A stretch of DNA of 7,073 bases from an uncultured Alphaproteobacteria bacterium. GTDB lineage: Bacteria > Pseudomonadota > Alphaproteobacteria > RF32 > CAG-239. Under the pieces are notes generated by a model. That model was not told where the DNA came from and made no database searches. It worked only from the letters and a program-made list of their open reading frames with translations. Both the position numbers and the translations under genes were made by a program. The stretch covers positions 1 through 7,073 of the forward strand of contig URWU01000078.1 of NCBI GenBank assembly GCA_900551585.1, written 5' to 3'. Below, piece by piece: positions 1 through 5,543 of this stretch; position 1 is the first letter of the stretch, and the number at the start of each line of letters is the position of its first letter.

Positions 1-410
1 GTTATATTTATAAAATATTGAACCGCCGTGCTTTTCCGGCTTTACAAAAAAATCGGGTTTGGTGGGTGCCGTCGCCACTTGATATTGAAAAAATGCGCGA
101 GGCAGCCAAGTTCCTGCTCGGACATCACGACTTCACCTCTTTCCGCGCCGCAGCCTGCCAGGCCAAATCGCCGATAAAAACGCTTGACCGACTGGACATA
201 TTCCAAAATGGTGAAGAAATTGATTTTATCGTTGAAGCGCGTTCCTTTCTGCACCATCAGGTCAGAAACATGGTCGGCACGCTGAAAATGGTCGGCAGCG
301 GACAATTGGAACCTGAAAAAATCAAAGATATTCTGGCCGCCAAAGACCGCACCAAATCAGGCCCCAATGCACCGGCCTGCGGCCTGTATTTAAGCGAAGT
401 AAAATATTAA
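1..410 (+). CDS. truA: tRNA pseudouridine(38-40) synthase TruA, C-terminal part (5' end outside window)
   Basis: TruA converts uridines 38-40 of the tRNA anticodon stem to pseudouridine in the cytoplasm. The frame is open from the window edge (first whole codon at 3-5, reading YIYKILNRR), so the TTG at 18 is an internal Leu codon and not a start. About 135 C-terminal residues remain of a family usually near 245-270 residues. Visible signatures are ILNRRAFPAL followed by RVWWVPSPLD, the HHDFTSFRAA segment with PIKTL, and FLHHQVRNMVGTL near residue 80 of the fragment, a form I associate with alphaproteobacterial TruA. The catalytic Asp lies in the missing N-terminal half and cannot be checked. 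The stop codon (408-410) overlaps the stop of convergent recX by 4 nt, and I see no terminator between the two genes. Confidence 0.93.
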   Translation, partial: YIYKILNRRAFPALQKNRVWWVPSPLDIEKMREAAKFLLGHHDFTSFRAAACQAKSPIKTLDRLDIFQNGEEIDFIVEARSFLHHQVRNMVGTLKMVGSGQLEPEKIKDILAAKDRTKSGPNAPACGLYLSEVKY

Positions 411-967
411 AACTCGCAAATATCGTCTTCGTTCAGATTTAAAACTTTCATCACCACGTCATATGAGAAACCGGCGCGGATTAAAGTCCCCATATCTTTT
501 TGACGATTTTCAAAACGGACTTCCTCATCAGCGCGGAACGGACCGATGTGTTTTTTCCGCGCCAGTTTTAAAGCCGTTTCATATTCGTCATATTCCTGAT
601 TATCCAAAACCGAACCGACCAGCTCTTCGCTGATTCCCTTCTCGCGCAGTTTGCCGCGGATATAACGGATGGATTTTCCGGCAGAAATATAATCCCGCAC
701 TCTGATTTCTGTAAAACGCTCGTCATTGACATAACCGAAGCGCTCAAAATCGCTGACAATTTCTTCAATCCAGCCATAAGCTTCGCCTTTATCAAAATCC
801 TTATTCTGATAAGCATAGTCATTAACACGCTTTCGCAGTATCTGGCGCAGATTCTCAACAGAGGTTTCATAGCGCTTCAGATAATAAAGAGCGATATTTT
901 TCAGCCGCTGTTTGGTAATTTTTTTGAGAACCTTCACTCTTTTTGGCTTATCTTCTTCGTCAAACAC
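407..967 (-). CDS. recX: Regulatory protein RecX
   Basis: RecX binds RecA filaments and limits recombinase and SOS activity in the cytoplasm. The 186-residue product is a little longer than many RecX proteins (about 150-170) because of a charged N-terminal tail. It shows the family's helical repeats: ALYYLKRYETSVENLRQILRKR early, then FGYVNDERFTEIRVRDYISAGKSIRYIRGKLREKGIS in mid-protein (here in two adjoining pieces: the GYVNDERF turn and the RGKLREKGI helix), and a C-terminal GFSYDVVMKVL. I chose the GTG at 965-967 because AAGGAG lies 7 nt upstream; the TTG at 971-973 would leave only about 1 nt between that Shine-Dalgarno and the start. recA is not in this window, so there is no recA-recX operon here. 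RecX diverges from hslO with an 82-nt gap and converges on truA with overlapping stops. Confidence 0.88.
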   Translation of the reverse strand: MFDEEDKPKRVKVLKKITKQRLKNIALYYLKRYETSVENLRQILRKRVNDYAYQNKDFDKGEAYGWIEEIVSDFERFGYVNDERFTEIRVRDYISAGKSIRYIRGKLREKGISEELVGSVLDNQEYDEYETALKLARKKHIGPFRADEEVRFENRQKDMGTLIRAGFSYDVVMKVLNLNEDDICEF

Positions 968-1049
968 TTGCAAACTCCTTAAAAATTAACTACATATTTA
1001 GCAGATAATTTAATAAAAATCACCAGCAAAAATTTTAAGGGGAAAAAAA

Positions 1050-1964
1050 TTGAGTAATTTTGATGTTTGCACCAGTTTCCACATTGATAACGGCGCTTTC
1101 CGCGGCCGCTTGGTTCGCTTAAACAAAGTTCTGGATACCATCTTGGGCAAACACGGTTACCCGAAACCCGTTTCGGCCGTCATTGCCGAAAGCTCTGCTC
1201 TGGCCGCCATTCTCGCCAGTTCTATCAAATATGACGGTTTGTTCACTTTGCAAACCGAAAGCTCTGGTCCGGTCTCGATGGTCGTTGTCGACATTTGTTC
1301 TGACGGCACCATGCGCGCTTGCGCCGGTTTTGATGAAAAGCGTTTGGAACAGTCTCAGGCCCTGCGCAAAACCAGCGGTGAAATTGAACCGGCTCCGCAT
1401 TTGATGGGCGAAGGCCGTCTGGCTTTCACCGTCGACCAGGGACCCAATACCCAGCTCTATCAGGGTATTGTCGAACTGCGCGGCAAAAACCTGACCGAAT
1501 GCGCTTTGCGATATTTCAAACAATCAGAACAGATTGAAACGGCTTTACAGCTGTTTTTGCTGCCGCCGCAGGGTGAATCCGAAAGTTGGAGCGCTGCCGG
1601 CATTATGATTCAGAAAATGCCCGACGAAGGCGGAAAATCGCCGCAGGATGCTGCCGAATTAGATGAGGCATGGAATCAGGCGCAGGTCTTCATGCATTCT
1701 CTGACAGCAGATGAAATCTTCAACGCCGACCTGAGCGCCGAAGATTTATTAACCCGTTTGTATCATTCCAACAATCTGGTGATTACCAAATCTCTTGATT
1801 ACAAATTCGGCTGCCGCTGCAGCAGGGAAAAACTTTTAAAAACCCTGCGTTCTTTTGATAAAAATGAAGTCGAAAGCCTGGTCGAAAACAACAAAATCAC
1901 CGCCGACTGCCGTTTCTGCTCGGAAAAATATGTTTTCGACAAAGGCGAAATCATTGAACAATAA
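1050..1964 (+). CDS. hslO: Redox-regulated holdase chaperone Hsp33 (HslO)
   Basis: Hsp33 is a cytoplasmic ATP-independent chaperone that is switched on when oxidants form disulfides in its zinc centre. The 304-residue product is of normal length. The N-terminal substrate-binding/dimer domain covers about residues 1-190 (FRGRLVRLNKVLDTIL; later GEGRLAFTVDQG). The C-terminal redox switch is intact: Cys255-x-Cys257 and, 29 residues on, Cys287-x-x-Cys290, the four zinc ligands. The start is TTG (1050-1052), preceded by AAGGGG at 8 nt spacing; no better in-frame ATG exists near the family N-terminus. The gene diverges from recX. The AT-rich 82-nt gap contains a GATAAT element (1004-1009) that could be its -10, but no convincing -35 accompanies it. 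No terminator follows it, so some read-through into the lipoprotein gene 77 nt downstream is possible. Confidence 0.95.
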   Translation: MSNFDVCTSFHIDNGAFRGRLVRLNKVLDTILGKHGYPKPVSAVIAESSALAAILASSIKYDGLFTLQTESSGPVSMVVVDICSDGTMRACAGFDEKRLEQSQALRKTSGEIEPAPHLMGEGRLAFTVDQGPNTQLYQGIVELRGKNLTECALRYFKQSEQIETALQLFLLPPQGESESWSAAGIMIQKMPDEGGKSPQDAAELDEAWNQAQVFMHSLTADEIFNADLSAEDLLTRLYHSNNLVITKSLDYKFGCRCSREKLLKTLRSFDKNEVESLVENNKITADCRFCSEKYVFDKGEIIEQ

Positions 1965-1977
1965 AGAGGGACTCGCA

Positions 1978-1992
1978 TTAACGACATTTTAA
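1978..1992 (+). promoter_or_regulatory. CtrA-box-like motif TTAA-N7-TTAA with adjacent GANTC
   Basis: Two TTAA half-sites (1978-1981 and 1989-1992) are exactly 7 nt apart, the consensus spacing for the alphaproteobacterial cell-cycle regulator CtrA. A GACTC (GANTC, the CcrM methylation target) lies at 1970-1974. The motif overlaps the predicted -35 of the lipoprotein gene, the usual position for an activating CtrA site. No ctrA gene is visible in the window, so binding is an inference. Confidence 0.45.
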
Positions 1993-2009
1993 TCTATGAA
2001 TTTTATATT
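1981..2009 (+). promoter_or_regulatory. Candidate promoter of the lipoprotein gene
   Basis: A -35-like ACGACA (1981-1986) is separated by 17 nt from TATATT (2004-2009, five of six matches to TATAAT). Initiation would fall near 2016, giving a leader of about 26 nt. The -35 element overlaps the TTAA-N7-TTAA motif at 1978-1992. This is inferred from sequence only. Confidence 0.5.
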
Positions 2010-2041
2010 AGGGATAACGATAAACTTTATGGATTAAGAAG

Positions 2042-2659
2042 ATGAACATGTTAAAAAGAATTTTTCCGGTTATGATGGTTGTCACCGTTTTGGCCTCCTG
2101 CTCTGTTTTTAAACCTGTTGACGAAGAAGTTGAGAACTATCGTGAACCGCGTTTTTCCTCATCTGAGCCGATTTTGTTAAAAGTAAAACAAATTGACATT
2201 GTTTCCGAATTCACCCCGTCTTTTACACGTCCGAATGTTGAACACCTGTTCCCGATTTCTATTGAGAAAACAGCCAAAGTTTGGGCCAAAGACCGTTTGA
2301 AAGCCGTTGATTTCGGTTCGGATCGTATTGCCACCGTCATCATCAAAGACGCCAGCGTGACCGAAGAAATTGAAAAATCTCAGGAAGTCTTTACCAAAGA
2401 CCGCATTAAATATCGCGCCAACCTTGATGTTGTTATCCGCATCAGCGATACCAAGAGTCTGGCCAAAGCCGAAACCGAAGTTGTTGCCTGGAGAGAATTA
2501 ATCATTCCGGCAGACACCGACATTGCCGAAAAAGAAAAATACTGGAACGGCATGGTCACCAAACTCTTTGACGAATTCAACGCCAAAATGGATCAAAATA
2601 TGCGCCGCTACCTCAATATGTATATTGAAAACAGCGAGCATATCGAAAACTATAATTAA
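2042..2659 (+). CDS. Putative lipoprotein of unknown function
   Basis: The 205-residue product begins with a signal peptide: a short basic start (MNMLKR), a hydrophobic core FPVMMVVTVL, and a lipobox LASC with the lipidated residue predicted at Cys20. The mature part (about 186 residues) is charged, with the segment PNVEHLFPISIEKTAKVWAKDRL near residues 64-86, a VIIKDASVTEE strand-turn near 99-109, and an amphipathic C-terminal region rich in Asn, Glu and Met. From memory, this NVEH...P...W..dRL...dASV pattern resembles a conserved alphaproteobacterial lipoprotein family without assigned function, but I could not search for it. It probably sits in the inner leaflet of the outer membrane. ATG 2042 was chosen because GGA lies 8 nt upstream; ATG 2048 is an alternative. 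A candidate promoter with a CtrA-like box precedes it and a strong terminator follows. Confidence 0.8.
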   Translation: MNMLKRIFPVMMVVTVLASCSVFKPVDEEVENYREPRFSSSEPILLKVKQIDIVSEFTPSFTRPNVEHLFPISIEKTAKVWAKDRLKAVDFGSDRIATVIIKDASVTEEIEKSQEVFTKDRIKYRANLDVVIRISDTKSLAKAETEVVAWRELIIPADTDIAEKEKYWNGMVTKLFDEFNAKMDQNMRRYLNMYIENSEHIENYN

Positions 2660-2673
2660 GTTTTCCAAGAACG

Positions 2674-2701
2674 AAAAAGCCTCTGAAAAGAGGCTTTTTT
2701 T
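2674..2701 (+). terminator. Bidirectional rho-independent terminator
   Basis: A GCCTCT/AGAGGC stem (2679-2684 with 2689-2694) is closed by a GAAA loop and followed by seven T (2695-2701). Five A (2674-2678) precede the stem and supply a T tract on the minus strand. It lies 15 nt after the lipoprotein stop and about 50 nt beyond the apaG stop, so it can end transcription from both convergent genes. Confidence 0.92.
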
Positions 2702-2747
2702 ATACGGCGGCAATAGCTAAAACCTGCCCTGCAAACAGAACGGTTTT

Positions 2748-3164
2748 CTAGTTTATGGTAGCCGTATAATCATCTTTAAAGGCCGACAAAGAAAAAGTCG
2801 GAATACGGATATCTTTCGTGACTTTAGCACTTTCATCCATAATCTTACAGCTGCCGTAAAAAACCGCGTTTGGCGATTTTATCGGCGCCGTACTGGTAAA
2901 CTCAAAACATTCTCCCGGTTCGAGCTCGGGGATTTCGCCCTTAAAGCCCATGGAATCATCACAATATAAGTTGCCTTTATCATCGCTGATATTCCAGTTT
3001 TTACCGACCAGATGAATTTTGTGAGTTGAGTTATTTTCAATACAAAGGTAATACCCCCACAGAACTTCTTCCTGACGGGTTTCTTCTTCAACCAGAACCG
3101 GACAAGCCGAAATCGCAATATTATCGGTGACGCTGGTCTGCATTTCATCTTCAAAATCAAACAT
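2748..3164 (-). CDS. apaG: ApaG (DUF525) family protein
   Basis: ApaG is a small Ig-like beta-sandwich protein whose exact role is unclear; in enterobacteria mutants affect Co2+ resistance and Mg2+ transport, and the gene often neighbours apaH or ksgA there. The 138-residue product has the family landmarks in order: WGYYLCIENNS (36-46), HLVGKNWNISDDKG (51-64), ELEPGECFEFTS (80-91, the PGE-F-Y/F-TS signature), and the terminal IPTFSLSAF (121-129). The usual GxGxxG loop reads SMGFKG (71-76), so its first Gly is replaced by Ser. The N-terminus carries about seven extra residues (MFDFEDE) before the usual start; an internal ATG at residue 8 is an alternative start. GAAGG lies 9 nt upstream of the chosen ATG. 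The gene stands alone, between a bidirectional terminator and a long non-coding stretch. Confidence 0.88.
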   Translation of the reverse strand: MFDFEDEMQTSVTDNIAISACPVLVEEETRQEEVLWGYYLCIENNSTHKIHLVGKNWNISDDKGNLYCDDSMGFKGEIPELEPGECFEFTSTAPIKSPNAVFYGSCKIMDESAKVTKDIRIPTFSLSAFKDDYTATIN

Positions 3165-3185
3165 TATTCATTACCTTCTGTTTCT

Positions 3186-3214
3186 AAAATAACTGATGGT
3201 TAATGATTCCTTAA
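3186..3214 (-). promoter_or_regulatory. Candidate apaG promoter
   Basis: On the minus strand, TTAAGG (3214-3209) is separated by 17 nt from TATTTT (3191-3186). This would start transcription near 3179, about 15 nt before the apaG ATG. Both hexamers are weak matches; support comes mainly from position and from the overlapping TTAA-N7-TTAA motif. Confidence 0.35.
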
Positions 3215-3215
3215 C
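3200..3215 (-). promoter_or_regulatory. CtrA-box-like motif TTAA-N7-TTAAC containing a GANTC
   Basis: TTAA half-sites at 3200-3203 and 3211-3214 are 7 nt apart; with C3215 this matches the extended CtrA consensus TTAA-N7-TTAAC when read on the plus strand. The 7-nt spacer includes most of a GATTC (3205-3209), a CcrM-type site. The motif lies 36 nt upstream of the apaG ATG and overlaps the candidate -35. Binding by CtrA is inferred. Confidence 0.45.
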
Positions 3216-3291
3216 TTTTAGAGATTCGCAAACTGAGTCTGCTTTATCCCCAAACTTGTCCTCAGAATTTTTTTATTTTGATTTTAAATTT

Positions 3292-3328
3292 GACTCCAGA
3301 TTGCGCGACATCAGAGTCGCTCGGAGTC
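3292..3328. repeat. Nested inverted repeat (two-tier stem-loop)
   Basis: An outer stem GACTCC (3292-3297) pairs with GGAGTC (3323-3328). An inner stem GCGAC (3305-3309) pairs with GTCGC (3316-3320) around a 6-nt loop. The internal loop between the tiers is asymmetric (7 nt against 2). Each outer arm contains a GANTC, and a third overlaps the inner stem. Its role is unknown; it could be an RNA structure or a protein-binding DNA palindrome. Confidence 0.55.
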
Positions 3329-3336
3329 TCAGACAT

Positions 3337-3361
3337 AAAAAAACACTCCGGCTATGGAGCG
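3337..3361 (-). terminator. Terminator-like hairpin of unassigned transcript
   Basis: Read on the minus strand, CGCTCC pairs with GGAGTG (one G-U pair, loop ATAGCC) and is followed by seven T. It lies about 170 nt beyond the carD stop and 75 nt beyond the stronger carD hairpin, so it is either a back-up terminator for carD or the end of an unrecognised small transcript. Confidence 0.6.
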
Positions 3362-3435
3362 CTTATTTAACTTTTAAGCTGAATTTTATTATGAGAAAAA
3401 ATCTGCTTAAGAAGTGCGGATAGCGAGTCACATAT

Positions 3436-3490
3436 AAAAAAGGAAAGCCGGCCAGTCGAGTGTACAAATCAGTACATGACTGGCCGGCTT
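3436..3490 (-). terminator. Strong hairpin, probable carD terminator
   Basis: An 11-bp perfect stem GCCGGCCAGTC (3447-3457) pairs with GACTGGCCGGC (3478-3488). It continues, after a small internal loop, as TGTAC/GTACA around a 6-nt AAATCA loop. Two A-T pairs extend the base. On the minus strand the stem is followed by TTTCC and six T (3441-3436). It begins about 40 nt downstream of the carD stop. The stem is unusually long and GC-rich for this AT-rich DNA. Confidence 0.75.
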
Positions 3491-3529
3491 ATCCGTAATT
3501 TCTGTATTAGTTGGTCGCCAGACTTAAAA

Positions 3530-4042
3530 TTAAGCGGCTTTGGAAAGAATATCAATCAACGCCTTCTGCGCATCGGCAACCGGCATATTCTGATAAACGG
3601 CATATTCATTGGCCAAACGGTCTAAGGCCTGCTCGTAGATTTGGCGTTCGCTGTAAGACTGCTCTGCCAGATTTTCGTTGCGGTGCAAATCGCGGATAAC
3701 TTCCGCAATAGCAACGGGAGAGCCGGAATTGATTTTATTTTCATATTCCTGAGCACGGCGTGACCACATAATTTTTTTAACTTTTGCTTTGCCTTTAAGA
3801 GTCGAAATTGCATCATCCATAACCGAGGAATCAGAAATCTGACGCAAACCGGTAGTTTCAGCCTTGGCCATAGGAATACGCAAGGTCATTTTATCTTTAT
3901 CAAAATTAACCACAATCAATTCCAATTCTGTTCCGGCCACCTGTTGTTTGGTGATATCGGCAACTTTACCCACGCCATGTGCGGGATAAACAACATAGTC
4001 CCCGGAAGAGAACGCTAATTTATACGGAGTTTTTTTATTCAT
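3530..4042 (-). CDS. cdnL: CarD/CdnL family RNA-polymerase-binding transcription regulator
   Basis: CarD/CdnL binds the RNA polymerase beta subunit and stabilises open complexes, notably at rRNA and other growth-related promoters; in Caulobacter the orthologue supports biosynthesis and growth. The 170-residue product has the standard two-domain layout. A Tudor-like RNA-polymerase-interaction domain covers about residues 10-70 (SGDYVVYPAHGVGKV at 13-27, then ELELIVVNF and MTLRIPMAKA). The helical DNA-contacting domain follows (WSRRAQEYENKINSG at 93-107, IAEVIRDLHRN, EQSYSERQIYEQALDRLANEYA). Trp93 is probably the conserved Trp that wedges the upstream edge of the transcription bubble. ATG 4042 is preceded by AGGA at 8 nt spacing. 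The gene is monocistronic by context, with a long leader region upstream and a strong hairpin downstream. Confidence 0.94.
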   Translation of the reverse strand: MNKKTPYKLAFSSGDYVVYPAHGVGKVADITKQQVAGTELELIVVNFDKDKMTLRIPMAKAETTGLRQISDSSVMDDAISTLKGKAKVKKIMWSRRAQEYENKINSGSPVAIAEVIRDLHRNENLAEQSYSERQIYEQALDRLANEYAVYQNMPVADAQKALIDILSKAA

Positions 4043-4141
4043 TTGCTTGTCCTATTATTATTTAAACCTGTCCGGTTCAATTGATTCTATACAAGTTGTT
4101 TCATCAAAAACACCAGTACCATACCACAAAACGGGAGCTAA

Positions 4142-4171
4142 ATCTAGTCAAAAAAAGCATGTTTTGTCAAA
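4142..4171 (-). promoter_or_regulatory. Candidate carD promoter
   Basis: On the minus strand a perfect TTGACA (4171-4166) is followed after 18 nt by TAGATT (4147-4142, four of six matches). This would give a leader of about 95 nt before the carD ATG. A GATTC (4083-4087) lies within that leader. Other weak -10-like sequences lie nearer the gene, so the exact start point is uncertain. Confidence 0.4.
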
Positions 4172-4193
4172 AATTTTAATCATGAGGACATAA

Positions 4194-4212
4194 TCATCGC
4201 CTAAAGATGATA
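4194..4212. repeat. Short inverted repeat between carD and the binding-protein gene
   Basis: ATCATC (4194-4199) and GATGAT (4207-4212) flank a 7-nt spacer and are bordered by similar A/T sequence. It lies upstream of the candidate carD promoter and about 60 nt beyond the stop of the substrate-binding-protein gene. There is no T tract on the minus strand directly after it, so it is not a convincing terminator; it may be an operator or chance. Confidence 0.25.
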
Positions 4213-4274
4213 TAATCAAAATTTTTATTATGAAAAATCAAACGACAGGCCCAAAATCCCATAGAACGAAAGGT

Positions 4275-5399
4275 TTAATAAGCCGAGATTTTTTTGACAC
4301 GCCCGTTGCTGACCACAGCCCAAACCGGTTTTGAAATCAGTCTGCCGTCCGGCGATACCGTCAGAACGCCCAGAGCTCCGTGCCAGTCTTTAATCTCTAA
4401 AATCGTTTTGACCACATCTTCATTGCGCGGCTGCAACTCGCCCTTACGTTTCGGCGTATGTTCATAAGCCCAAATCAGCAGATTCAGACTGTCATAACTG
4501 TTCGGCGCACAAAGATAAAGAGGTTCGCCGAACTGCTCGGCATATTTATCGCTGAAAACCTCGGTCGGACCGCCGGAAGCCACAAACAGCAAACCGTTAA
4601 AAATATCGCGATTCTTATCCTCGATAAAATCATTAATCGTTGTCAGCTTAACCTCTCCGGTAACTTTTTTCAAATCGCGCGCAACCAAAGCAGCGTCCGG
4701 AGTCACGCCGTTCACATAAAACAAATCGGGCTTACCGTCTTTCAGCATACTATTGATAATTTTCTCAAAGTTTTTTGTTCCCGCCGGATAAACCTTTTTA
4801 GAGGTTATGCGGATTTTGCCGTCTTGTCGCAGCAATTTTTCCAAAGCATTTGTCTGGCGCCGCGAGTTTTCATCTATCGAAACCAGAATCGCCAAAGAGG
4901 TAACCTCTTTTTCCTTAAGATTCTTCAACAGCAATTTGGCCATTGCTTCATTGGAGGTCATATTATTAAAACTATAGATTCCCTCTGCTTCGCGGTCACC
5001 GTAAGAACAGCTGACATGAATCACTTTCTTGTCATTGGTAATGGTATTGGCCTCGGTTGCCGCCGGCGTCAAAACCGTCAGCACCGCATCGGCTTTTTCA
5101 ATATTAACCAAGCGATTGACATTACGGTTCACTTTTTTGGGCTCCATTGCATCATCCTCAAAGATTAATTCATAATTATAGCGGCTGCCGCGCTTTTTCC
5201 ACTCATTCAGCGCCATTTGCAGTGTATTCTTGGAAGACTGGCCGATATAATTCATTTGGCCGCTCAGAGGCAGCGTAGCCCCGATTTTAATCGTTGCCTT
5301 ATCATTGCTGTACGGCTCTTTGCTCTCAACATTAAGCATAATAGCCATCAGCACAGTTATTACCCCTAAAATTACTCCGCCTATCAGTTTTTGGTTCAT
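4275..5399 (-). CDS. ABC-transporter-type periplasmic substrate-binding protein (branched-chain amino acid/amide family)
   Basis: The 374-residue product has the type 1 periplasmic-binding-protein fold of the Leu/Ile/Val (Peripla_BP_6) group, which captures amino acids, amides or related small molecules for an ABC importer. An N-terminal hydrophobic helix (residues 5-22, LIGGVILGVITVLMAIML) is a signal peptide or membrane anchor; there is no lipobox Cys and no clear Ala-x-Ala site. Family landmarks follow: IKIGATLPLSGQMNYIG (37-53), YELIFEDDAMEPKK (76-89), ADAVLTVLTPAATEA (103-117), the hinge-region YVNGVTPDAALVARDL (228-243), a late YDSLNLL (302-308), and the C-terminal GVLTVSPDGRLISKPVW (344-360). 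The substrate cannot be told. No permease or ATPase gene is adjacent, so it is an orphan here. ATG 5399 is preceded by AAGGA at about 7 nt. I see no clear terminator after it. Confidence 0.88.
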   Translation of the reverse strand: MNQKLIGGVILGVITVLMAIMLNVESKEPYSNDKATIKIGATLPLSGQMNYIGQSSKNTLQMALNEWKKRGSRYNYELIFEDDAMEPKKVNRNVNRLVNIEKADAVLTVLTPAATEANTITNDKKVIHVSCSYGDREAEGIYSFNNMTSNEAMAKLLLKNLKEKEVTSLAILVSIDENSRRQTNALEKLLRQDGKIRITSKKVYPAGTKNFEKIINSMLKDGKPDLFYVNGVTPDAALVARDLKKVTGEVKLTTINDFIEDKNRDIFNGLLFVASGGPTEVFSDKYAEQFGEPLYLCAPNSYDSLNLLIWAYEHTPKRKGELQPRNEDVVKTILEIKDWHGALGVLTVSPDGRLISKPVWAVVSNGRVKKISAY

Positions 5400-5488
5400 T
5401 TGTCTTCCTTTTACTCAAACCACATCACTCTACCTTTCAGTTTAGCACAAAATTTATTTAAATTTAATTACAAAGCTCAAAATAATAT

Positions 5489-5521
5489 AAAAAAAACAGA
5501 GCTGCATAACGCAACTCTGTT
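5489..5521 (-). terminator. Rho-independent terminator of the 177-aa protein gene
   Basis: CAGAGCTGC (5497-5505) and GCAACTCTG (5511-5519) form a 9-bp stem with one G-U pair on the minus-strand RNA, extended by A-T pairs, with a 5-nt loop. Eight T follow on the minus strand (5496-5489). It lies about 20 nt past the stop codon. Confidence 0.9.
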
Positions 5522-5543
5522 CTTCATTCAAATCATTTTAATC

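Larger units (their letters stand above)
3205..3429. other. Cluster of seven GANTC sites in the apaG-carD intergenic region
   Basis: GANTC occurs at 3205, 3223, 3235, 3292, 3314, 3324 and 3425 (first base of each). I counted about 20 further sites in the remaining 6.8 kb, so the local density is roughly ten times the background of this window. GANTC is the target of the alphaproteobacterial cell-cycle methyltransferase CcrM. Confidence 0.8.
3165..3529. other. Gene-free 365-nt region between carD and apaG
   Basis: No convincing coding region lies here. From the apaG side it holds the candidate apaG promoter with a CtrA-like box (3186-3215), an AT-rich tract (about 3266-3291), a nested stem-loop (3292-3328), a minus-strand terminator-like hairpin (3337-3361), a second AT-rich tract, and a strong GC-rich hairpin that probably ends carD transcription (3436-3490). 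GANTC sites are strongly concentrated in it. The arrangement could accommodate a small minus-strand RNA ending at 3337, but I find no convincing promoter for one. Confidence 0.6.

Noticed and set aside
968..973. TTG start for RecX at 971-973
   Set aside because: The AAGGAG sequence would be only about 1 nt away; the GTG at 965-967 gives proper 7-nt spacing.
3196..3423. 75-codon plus-strand open frame in the apaG-carD gap
   Set aside because: It has no Shine-Dalgarno, its composition is rich in Ser, Leu, Arg and Phe as expected of chance frames, and it runs through several hairpins and GANTC sites.
3200..3500. Replication origin of the Caulobacter type (GANTC cluster, CtrA box, AT-rich tract, DnaA-box-like TTATCCCCA at 3244-3252)
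   Set aside because: There is only one near-match to a DnaA box, and an equally good near-match occurs inside recX. The flanking genes are not typical origin neighbours and do not diverge from the site. The parts are better explained as regulation of apaG or unknown structure.
4458..5168. 236-codon plus-strand open frame
   Set aside because: It lies wholly within the well-supported substrate-binding-protein gene on the other strand and reads as its antisense shadow, with no recognisable domain.
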